From Trichoplax adhaerens (taxonomy: Eukaryota > Placozoa > Uniplacotomia > Trichoplacea > Trichoplacidae), in assembly GCF_000150275.1 (NCBI RefSeq), contig NW_002060950.1:2282106-2346105 (forward strand): a stretch of DNA of 64,000 bases, given 5' to 3'. Position numbers and translations under genes: made by a program. Below are positions 13,601-25,600 of this stretch, piece after piece. Below the pieces are notes generated by a model, which saw only the letters and a program-made list of their open reading frames with translations, was not told the DNA's origin and searched no databases. How positions within the stretch are numbered: the stretch's first letter is position 1; each line of letters starts with the position of its first letter.

Positions 13601-16600
13601 GATCAGGATATGCCGTTATTAGCTTATCATTTCCGTCATGTATGGTTATAGTCGAAGAACACGCCAAAACATTCGATGAAAATTCAGGATCAACAGTCAG
13701 CTGTGCCTGTAAGGTTCCACTGTCTTCTGGTTGTCTAAGAATTGTAAAGCGGCATTGACTATTAAAAAAGGTTGGAGTAATTGGATTCCATCCTACTGTA
13801 TCTGACTGCGAACCAAAGTTAGCTAGTTGATTGCTGACATTGCAAATTCCTATAAGATTAATGAGGATACGAGTCAGTGATGACTATAAAATACCCGAGA
13901 AAATTTATTCTATAATACTCATAAAGGTATTACCAGCTGTTCCCTTCTGCAGATCTGGTTGTTGGACAGAGATTGCAGTAGCTTTAAATCCTGGATAAGT
14001 TGAAGGTTTCTTACGTTTTTGAGTGACAAAAATCACCTGCAATCGATCTCCTCTGGACGCAATAGACGTAATTAAATTAGGTTGACATAAATGCGCTAAA
14101 CTTTGACGATGATCACGTATTTCAACGTAATCGTAGCATTGTTCAGGATTACCCACAGGCAGAGGTAGAGAAATGGTCGAGAAACTCATATATATATGAT
14201 TTAATGAGGATGTTGTTTGTAGAGAATAGACATAAATTCCGTCAGACGGATACCCATTTGGAAAATTCGGTGATTCAAAGGTAGTGCTTTTCTTGACGTG
14301 GATGGGTGTAAATTGTGTTATTTCTAATGTAAAAGCATAGTACACAGATAATAGTTAATGTTTGATATTAAGTCATAGAGAAGAGCTAAGGTACTACTTA
14401 GGATTTCTGTAAATTCGCTGTCGTTTCGATGACATGATTTGTTATGTTAACATAGCACGTATTTAGGATACAATAAAATGTTTCTGGCGAACTAAAGGAC
14501 GGCCTAATTTCTGTTACTATTCTACGCTATACTTATCATTAGAAATGTTGTAAATGATATTTGTTACTATTAGCAATACGCATACTTAGCCAAATAAAAT
14601 TGTAATCATTTACTATAATTGTTAGGAGAAAAATAAATATCTAAATGAAGAATATTTTGAAGGTGTTTTTATTACCTATTCCTAATAGATTTAGTGAGAT
14701 TGCTATTAGATTTATCAATAGTACTAATACCAACGGTAGAATGTTACCTTTGTAGCTGATGGTAATAGTTTCACCAAATTTAAGTTCTTTCATGTTAACA
14801 GATATGAAAAATCTTGAAGAAATGGAAATTACGCTAGCTGAATGTGGTAATTGACTTGCTAAATCTAATCGATGGGTGGTGTTGGTCAAATTTAAATACT
14901 GATTTAAATTTACATTCGTTTTACTGATAGTGGTTGTAATTCGAAAATAAACTTGAGTGGCAGACTTTAGCTGAATTTGGAACCAGCATGGTCTGTTATA
15001 CTGTATACCAGCAGGGAAACGAGGAGTCGTTAGAGTTTCCTCTAATGAGGACCAAGTTGAATTGCATCGATCTAGTTCGAGTTTATGCAGGCAAATTTTA
15101 ATAAGTTATATATGGTCAAGTTTTGGTTAGAATAATGCAATCATAGTTTTTACTAGCTCTAATAGATAAAACTGCATATATAATATACAGGCTTTTAGAG
15201 CATAAAATTACCTTCATAGCTTGAATATTGCAGCTGAAATCGAATTTGATTTTTTAATAGGATGCTACTTGGCACTAATTCTAACTTGATGATATTCTCT
15301 GGTGAAATAATCGTCATATTAGGCGTTTTCTGGCAGAAATGAAATGCTGGTACGCGATCTGTAGTCGAACTGAAGTATATATTCAAGGCATGAACGCAGC
15401 CAATTCCTTCAAGATACCGTGATGGATGATCTTGAGCAGAGAGAGCAATGAAAGGTATATGGTTTGCTGTACTCGCAGTCTGGATGGAATAAGTATATGT
15501 CCGTATGGGTTGATAATTTTTAGGATAATATAACGTTGAGAGCAAATTAGCATCAGGCTGGATTACAGTATTGATGAGCTTGCCTTGTGAACTCGCTAAA
15601 TTAACATAAAAGGATAATGATGATTTAAGATCAGAAATACTGGAGGTAGAAAGGTATAGACAGAGATGGAAATTTTAGTCATGACAACGAGCAATTAAGA
15701 AATTTTATGACAATTATACTATAAAGGTGATTAAATCATTATGCTAAAATAGTGATAGATCGGAAAGTAGGGAGTAAATGTATAGTTAAGAATTTACTCA
15801 GTCACATGATTTTATTGCTTTACTAACTAAAGAAGGTTTAGGAATATTTAAATAAAACATATGGACATAGATATCGGGTCCGTTAAATTTGACACAGTAC
15901 CTAGTTTTGTATTCGCAATGCAGTGGCCACTAAATCCAATGGATGCTCGATTATCATGAATGGATTTTACAATAAGTCGTACAGTAGTGATATCGCTATT
16001 ATTGACAATGATCTTATCAATTTGTGGTGAGTTATGGTATAATTTTGCAATTAAAACTGTTTTGGATTGGCGTTGGCTAGTAATTTCTAAATAATTAGCA
16101 TATTTCCTATTCAAATATATCTGATTTGATTGATTCTCTACAGTTGAGAGGGTAAGACTGTCGAAGAAAAGTTCTGAAAATGCTGTTTTGCTTTTCGATT
16201 TAATAGTTACGACATATTCCGAATTTGATCCGTTGGCAAGTAGCTGTATTGATTGACCGACACAATAATTATCAACTTCCGTTGGTGCTACGTAAAAGGA
16301 CGTAGTAATTTATGTTATTATGGTGAAAACTGCTAATAAGTAAAATATTTTGAAAGATCACATTAATTACCTAATATTGGTGATGATTTGAAGCTTGATT
16401 GTAAATGAAACGAACGGTCTGTATTAGACGGATTCCACTTTCTTACTACAACTACGGTCATGATACTCATTGATGATGTGATGGTATAATTAAGTCCTTG
16501 ATCATCAATTTGCTGGCATATTCTAATTATTAGATTATCCAGTGTAGCTTCTTTGCCATCAAAGATCTCAATGTAATCGTCGCTTGTAGCGCACTGGCCG

Positions 16601-19600
16601 CTAGATCGGGATGAAAGAAATTTATTTATGGATAAAACGATAGTTTCGTTAGACTTTGTGGCCATAAGCTGGTATATACAACTCCTATTTGTTGGTATTG
16701 ACATATCTATACTTGAGATGTTTATATTCCCTTGGCCGGATAATGTTTTGTGGCACGTTTCAACTGCAAAATTATGTACATCAAGAACATTCATTATGTT
16801 AATCTGATGCCAGATCTCTTCATCAAGAGCTATAAAATATGTTTAGATGAGATTTGATATGATTGATGAAATATATGACCAGTACGTAAATATTGCTTAC
16901 TTACCGTAATAATATTTCGCTGTAAATCCAACTCCAGTATATAAGCCATTACTGTGAAATCTTACATTTAGACTAGAATTTGATTGGAAAGGTATTCCGA
17001 CAGCGGTGGAACTACAAATAGGACCGGCTACGTAGTCCACTTGATTTTGATAAAGATAAATTCTATCACCTAAGCAGCTCGCATCACTAATATCGAGCTC
17101 AATCAAATCAAATTTTAAAATAATTGTCTTATTTGGACGGGCTGGAAAGTGATAGATACAATTCAAATTAACACTGTAGTTATGTGGATAATTTGGGCTA
17201 GTTATGATACCAGAATCATCGATGATTGTTCTGTTGCAGACGAGCTCTAAGGACATAAATAGACAAAGGAAATGGGATTTGAAATTATTATAATTTTTAT
17301 TATTAGTGCTGACCAGTTCGCAAATTATTTAACAGGCGATATGGTACCGTGATCCTAATTGGTAGTTATATATATCTAATATTGATCGTCTATTAAAAAT
17401 TTCTACCTTTCTTGCAGATATAGCCTAATCGATCAGTAAAATTTTTAGCTCTCCATTTTCCATTTTCTAATGTAATTGGTCCAGAAACTTGAGATTCGCT
17501 CTCTTTTGCCCAATTTGTGTAATTAACGTTATTTACATTATCAGGAAACCAGCGGAATCCTGGGTAATCGTTTTGATCTAAACTAAAACTACTTATATGA
17601 ATACCCAACCAGATTGGTCGAAACAGTATTGATGCCAAATATTGGTTTTCTTCTTGATTTTTAATTGATACTAGATGTGCTTGATATTGAAGACATTGCT
17701 CTTCAGCTGTAGCATAACTTTGCTGATAGTAAATAAACATGAAGTTATACAAGTTACTGCCAAATAGACTCCATGCTGATCCTATAATACAATCCAAAAA
17801 CAACAAATGATGCAAAATTTCTATTGAAAAATGTTAGAAATAAATTTTCGTGGGCAGTATTTACCTGCTTTATATTTAATGTTCACGATGAAGTGATACC
17901 GATTGCGAATATAGATTGTTAGATAAGTTATAGGCCCTATGTTGATAAATCGGTTGTGCAGTTTAAAATCGCAAATTGAATAGGTTTTAGCAATGGTCGG
18001 TAGGAATAGATCGATGGTATTTTGACATTTCCTGCCAATTTGATCGAAATCAACAGATTTAAATTCTAATTCTGTTGTATGATGTACTGGCAATGTTATT
18101 TTTATGTTGTACTGCCAACAATGGCTCGGATAACTTTGATTACCACGAATTTGAATAGAACCTGATGACTGATTAAAGACTAGATTGCAATTGGATGTCG
18201 AACCTGTAGAGAAATTGGAGAACGTAAAATTTATTATATGTATAAAGGGTTTCAAACTTTAAACGCAATATAGATAATGATGAATACTGTGCTTTTTCTT
18301 TATTAATAGTGAAAGCTACTACATAGGAGCTAATCTTTATTATTAATTTTTCAGTAATTTTATATTGCCTTGCTATATTACAAACTAAATTAGTGATTGT
18401 TGGTAATTGCGTTGCATTTCAGTTTTGGAAACTGGAAAAGCAGCTGCTCTACTATTTTTCTTCCCATTTAAGGTGACTATATGATACTAAGCAAGTATTT
18501 TATAAGTATTCGTTGAATTATAGTGATCTTCTAAAAGTCACTTATTTCATCTATTCAATGTAACCTTATGCGATATCGGTATTTAAGCTTATGAATGGAA
18601 TTTATTTATAAAATTTACATTAATTACATATCTTGGTCTACTGTTTTTTACACTAAAAAATAACTTTATTAACCAGGTTCATCTTACAATTGCCTACAGA
18701 GATAATAACTCAAACACGAGGCAGTTAATTTCTATTTTGGTGTTGTAAGATTTTGAAGCAATGTAGTGATAATAACTGTCGATACAACTCATATTGTAAA
18801 TAGTTGTTATTGCGATGATCGTTACGGTACTTGAATGGTTCGTATAAGCATTTCGTATACCAGCGGTACTTTAAGATCTAATTTTATGAAATTAATTTTT
18901 TATGCCTGTATTATCTGAAATATTTATCAAGCTAGTAATGATGACTAAATTGAAAGTGTGATTATGTAAGTACTCTAGCATTGTATGAGATATAGCAATC
19001 TTTACCGCAATTCAATTCATCACTCCAGTCTGGACAGTCATATTTGCCATCGCAAACTTTGTTAGATTGTATACATTGTCCATAACTACAATTAAAATGT
19101 TGAGAAGGACATGTCGTAGCTGCAGAATTGACAAATTAGATATAAATTAGTTAATTATACAATTCGATAATGGAAGCATACCAATAAAATTGTGTCCTTA
19201 ATGGTAACATACCTTGTTCTATGGCTTTGTATTTCAAGCTAAATCCATAGTATTTCGATTGTTGTCGATAGGTTGCATTAGTAAGTAATGTCAGTTCGAC
19301 AACGTTGCCACACGAAATATAAGGTAATGGAATAGATTTACCACAATATCTTCTCATATTTACTGTTTTGCTTGTTGAGCATTTTACATCTTTAATAAGT
19401 AAGCTTTCACATCCACATGCGTCACAAGATGCAATCTCGATGTCTTCAAATGTAATAATAATGAAATATTTAGGATCAACAGAAATAGTATAATGACATG
19501 TATTCCTATTTTGATATGTTTTTGGATAACCAATCGATCTGATACTGCCTGATGTTGCAGTAAAATATTTATTGCAGCTTTTGGGATTAACTAAAAATAG

Positions 19601-22600
19601 GAATAAGATTGAAAAAATATTATCTAGACCATTTTTGATATTCGATCGAGTTAGGATCATGCGACATATATATTTTTCATCTTAATTTCTTGCTATACTG
19701 ATAGAAATGTCAGCTACATTTATATACTAGTAAATTAGCACACGCGGTTAATACGAAAAAGAAATCTTACAGTTTGTGCTAAAAAAGCTTATTATTACCG
19801 CAATTTAATCCATTACTATCCATACAATCGTGGATATTTTGACATTGTTTCTGTTTATCAACACAACGATGAAAATGGCAGCTAAAATTGCCATAAGAAC
19901 ATGTTTTCAGTCCTGAAAATAAATATGTAAAATATTATTAATGTATAGTATCAATATTTATTAATAAACAGCTTTATTACTATAATTTCTTTTCCGTTTC
20001 AAACATGAATTAATATAATCTACAATATACCGCAATATTGTTCGTCGTCACCGTCAAAGCAATCCTGATAACCATCGCAGACGCTTTTTATATTGATGCA
20101 CTGTCCATTGGAACATGCTGCTTCCGATTGACTGCTGCATTGTCGATATGCTACGATTAATTAATAGAAACCAAAATGAAGAGAATATGGTATGTGAAAT
20201 CTTTTATCTTACAAGAAGCTTATTAATTTTATTAAAAAAAGTTTAATTTGGGCCCTATAGTGATTACAAATTTAAATTTCGATAATTAATTGATTTTGCC
20301 GTGGTCATACTAAATAATTGTTCGAAATTATTAGTAAGCACATTTTTTAAGGTTTAAAAGTAAAACAGTCTTTCTGCTATACCGAAAACGATCTCAGAAA
20401 TTAAATAGCTAAATATGCGAAATATCATTTTGTACTAAAAATTACTATGATCCAGTAAGTAGCTAACATTAATCAAAAGTTTTCTGTGCACTCTGTATGT
20501 TATGCTCTATACACTCTAAGATGGCAATTCAAAATTTTTATGGCTTGAAGTGAGCTGGTGTCACGGTACGCCGTTACTAATTAAGTAACTGTCGATTAAT
20601 GAATGCTTATGAATAGATAAGATAAGGTTATTTGCTATGTTTTAATGCGCTTGTAGCTGATAATAGGATGGTAGAAATGAGATAAAAACAGAAGTTGTTA
20701 GCAGTTAATTTACTGTAGGTTTATAAGGTGTGTTAATCTCTAAAAATTAAGCTGTATGAGGACGAAGGCTAAGCGTCTTAACACCTGATAGCTTGTAGCT
20801 ATCTAAGTCTGAGAATATCGACATGTATATTTAGTAATGGTATTATACTAATTAATGTAACTTGTAAAGCATGAATTCTCACTCGTTAATATTGGAATTC
20901 ACTGTAGAAACCTATTTAAGCGCGTGTGTTTGTAGAATAAAGTAAGTAATTGCTCAAGAAACGGCAAGACTCATATCGTGAAGAATAGTGTAATAATTAG
21001 TCAGTTGTCTGTGGAGATCAGCCGAGAAATCGAGTTCTCAAATACTTCTCTCATAGAAACTGAAAGTACTGGGAGAAATAGCCCAAGTTTTAAGTAACTA
21101 CACTAGAGTTCTTTACTTTCCTTTGCCACAAGTGAGGGTTGTGACAGCTGGTAATACACTTATGTAGTTTGATCGCGTTGTTAAACTAACATACTTATGA
21201 GAATCTCATTTCAACGTAATACTGTGAATCGAACATTAGATGCATATTATACTGATCGTGTATTATTCTTCGTAAAATATTTTATTAACAAGAGTAACAT
21301 ATTGACTAATTATTGTATTACTTATACTAAAAGTAACTACTTGAACAATCGATAGTTACTGAAACAAAGATCATTATTCTTCGTTGAGAAAATCGCAGGT
21401 GCATCTATATTGAAAACTATTTAATTACTCATTATTTGGCTATCAATGTGAGCGTAATTACCGTTTACTCATAAACAATTGTATTAAATGTGGCTTGTCA
21501 AATGTTCAATAAAAAAATGAATACTACATGTTACACCAGCTTGAAAAGAGTTTTAATATAACTTTGAAAAATCTTTAATGTAGAATGAGCTTTTGACTTG
21601 GTTTATCCTTAGCTATTAGATCGTATTACCGATATTTCATTTTAAATTCGAACACGCTGAAATGAATACTATCTTCTTATAAAATGACTAGAAATGAAAA
21701 GACTAAGCCTTGCATATTGTTTATTACAATCTAGCTTCCATTTACTTATCACTAGTCTTACCATGTAATTAAAGTAATAATTGGAAAATAGATTGTTAAT
21801 ATTTTGTACGAGGCACATAATTTGGGAAATAAATAATATTATTATCGTCTAATATGACATGAATGTTTTATGTCATCTGGCTTGATCTTTCTAGAGTATA
21901 ATTTTTAACTAGCTATTATAATTTATGTAGAAATTGACTGCCCAAATTTCCGTTGACATGTTAAAGAAATTCCGTAAATGAATCGATTGCAAATACAGTA
22001 TTTCATTAATGCTGTTGTCTAACTTTGCTTATGTATCATAAAAATTGATTAGCAACCAATGGCAGGTAAAAAAATTTCTTTTTCTTAAAATATAAATGTT
22101 ACTAATACCGTATTCTTATTATTACATGAAAAATCATAATCGTTGCTAATGGTACTTCGTACTATTATAAAATAGTTTTAGCGAAGAAGTTTTAATAAAG
22201 AAATCAAAGGGTTATTATTGACAACTGTCATACATATTATAAGTTGATGATTTAAATGAATTAGTGATGTGAGATATTTGCTTCAGTCGTTTCTACAACT
22301 CAATAATAGCTCATAATGTTCTTTTTTCCAAAATTTACAAGGTTAAAACTATAGTATTTTGAGTACTAGTCATTTTCATTTTATTATAATCGAAACTACT
22401 ACTCCCTAGAGATTTATGGCGTAAGATTACGTCTGTAGGCATAATAGGATTGCATAATATGCCTAAATTGTTTATGTATTAGACTTGTTTATGAATTAAG
22501 TTTGAAAATAGAGATGAAATAAGATTCAAAAACTGCAATACATGGATTTATAGTTGAGTTAGAAAGTGTTCACACGGTATATTTAACGAATAATTTTTCT

Positions 22601-25600
22601 CTCGTGACACTTTTTCTTGCCATACGTACATAATGACAGTACTGTATTAGTTTTAGTTAGCACTGAAAGTTATAATTAAGTTATCGATAATATAGTATTA
22701 GTGTGTGCAAAAATTTCATGAAATTTAGAAACATGGTTCGATTCAACTATAGAAAGCGTAACAAATAGAACTTTTCATACATTTATTTGGTAAAAAGATG
22801 AGTTTTGCTATTTCAGAAGCAAGTAAATTGGTGTTAGGTTTGGTTATGTTTATAATTTCGGCTAAATGAATTTTCTCAGATTGTTTTTGCTTGCTTGTGA
22901 GGCTTTTAAATAATTTCTGTATAAGTCAGCATCAAACTGTTTTGGATGCTATTCTCTTAATTGTGAATGCAGTTATTAGTTATGATCTAGTAGTTTATTT
23001 TTGACTTACCACACCATTGCTCATCTGAATTATCGCCGCAATCGTTTTGATGATTACACCAATGAATATTAGGAATGCATTTGTTGTTGTTACATCGAAA
23101 TCGACCAGGATAACATTGTTGAATGTCTATATATAAAAAGTAAGGTAATATAAATATAAAATATTCCTTTATTAAGAATCGTACTCGATAGCTGTCCCCA
23201 TAATCTAATAGCAACATTTATTTAATGTTAGATTCAGTACATATCAGTAACAGCATGTATGTGCAATAGTTAAATTGCAATAATAAGTATGACAGGATAG
23301 AATTCCTGTGTCAAAGGGTAGTATAATATAGCTATATATTAATCTTTGTTGTTGATTTTTGCAAAATTTTTTAAAACTAGCAGATATAAGATATAAATGT
23401 AATATGAATCGAGAGGTAAATTTTGGTAATTGGATATGTTAAGCTCCGTTAAAAAGTAAAGAAGTTAGTTGTTCTGCTAGGATTTATTTAGTTGTCTTAA
23501 GCGCTACTGCTGCGTGTAACATAGGCAATAATAGCTGCATTAATAAATCGTAATTCTTCGGATACCTAAATCTATGAATCGTACTTGGTAGTACGATGAT
23601 CATTAAATTACTTAAATGCTTGATTAACGAGATTTATGCTACCGAATTTGAAGCTGACTATAACTCTATTTCAATATGCGCCTGAAATGACTACTGCAAT
23701 ATTGAAGAATTAATATAAATTGTAATCATATTCGCATTAATTCAGTCAATTATAGATAGCTTTCGAATGTTATTATTCAATAAGGGGTAATAATACAATT
23801 GATAAGTCAAAGACAGAGTACTTATCGAGAATTATAGAAAGTATGGCTAAGGTACTCGTAGATGCTTGATACTTCATTTAAAAGTTTCGAAATGATAACT
23901 TTTATCAATTTACTTCAAGAAAAGTATAAGGAATACACGTATAATTTTTTACCTGTAAGTGTCTTACTTTTAGCTATTTACGTCCATTCCTTATTAAAAG
24001 CATTTTCTACAGCTACAGTAGTTCTCATAGGTTGTTACATATACCTTTCGAATTTCTATTTCTAGCAATCCTGCGATAAAGTAAGTAGATACTCTACTGC
24101 CTTAACTCGCTACTTTAAACATCTTTTCCATTTTCTTTCCTTAATAGCTTAATTACCATTCACATAAATTACTTATTTTATTAAATACTGATATGTTCAT
24201 TAGGATGCTCTCTTTCTACGTAAGGTATATTTTAGTATAGACTTCACAATCTAGCTTTATGTTCAATCGATCTTAAAATGATAAAATTCTCGAAAGTTTT
24301 TTATCGGAATATTATCAGAAATTCTATATTTAAATATCGTCTTTGCTAGTATATGCATCTTGGCAAGAATTAATATAAGGGGTACCGTATATTTTTATTA
24401 TAATAGTCTGAGCAGTAAATTTATATGAGTTAAGTAAATGGTAAGCATTAGCTTGTTAAAATGATGTTAAATCTATATCTGTTATCGTAGATGATGAGAG
24501 ACATATAGAATTTAATAAACTTCAATTATTTGTTTTAAAATAGACTGTTCATAGAGTTGATAAATTTAGAAATATTCCGCTACAATTCACGTATCATATA
24601 TTAGTAATCTATGCTGATGATAATTTAGAAATGCTTTGTTAAATAGTAAGTAAAAACTTAAAAAAATTTTGTATAATGGTAATGATGAAGATTTTTTGCC
24701 TAATCGATACTGAGATAGAGGTTCTGAATTTTTTATGATAACTCTTTAAAGCACATGAATGTTTAAGTAGTTGTATGTCTATTTCCACGTAACGTTGGAT
24801 ATATATACAGTTAGTACGTATGAATGATAGGCCTTACGTTATCGTAATATTAGTTAGTGTATTGGAGATTTCGAAATGAAAATAGAATTAAGTATCCGAT
24901 AAGGTTTTAAATTAAAACATAGCATCTGCTGAGCTGTCAATGAGTTAGAACGAATGTGATAAATCGATATCTACGATAGCTTGGGACCATCTATTCTTGT
25001 TAATGCTCGAAAACTTACCACAATTTTTTTCGTCTTCTCCAAATGGAAGATCAAAATGGTGATCACATAATATTTTAGCTGTCTGGATGGTTTGTCCATT
25101 ATTGCTACTCTTGACTTCTAATAGAAATATAAGAAATACGATTATAGTAAGCGGACTTTATAGCTTTAGTAGAAAAGCTTGATGTCGCAGCACAGCGTTA
25201 AAGCAATATAGCAATGCACTTTAATTTATATATGTTAAAATCATCTCTGAAAGAAATCAAGGATGTATTAAAGTTGCAACGATTCATTTAAGTAGCGTCA
25301 GTTTACGTTCATGTAAGACAATCATGTAATCGTGGAAGTAAAGGTATTAACCCTATTCAGTCAGATAAATTAGTATAGTACACTTTGAGATATAATAAGT
25401 CAATTTTAGATCTGCGCTAAAGTCTTAAGTTGTGATAAATAAGATAGAGTTGTCATCATAAATCATCTTATAAAATAGATTTAAAAAAAGAATTGTTTTT
25501 CTGCGATGAAATTATCTAAAGCTTTGCAGTAAAGGACAAACAGCTTTGATAGCTGTGTTGCCAGAAAATTGAAATATAGACATTATGAGTTAGCGATAAT

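Noticed and set aside
23862-24065. Plus-strand 67-codon hydrophobic frame
   Set aside because: It is short, lies in an intron of the receptor on the other strand, and shows no family features.
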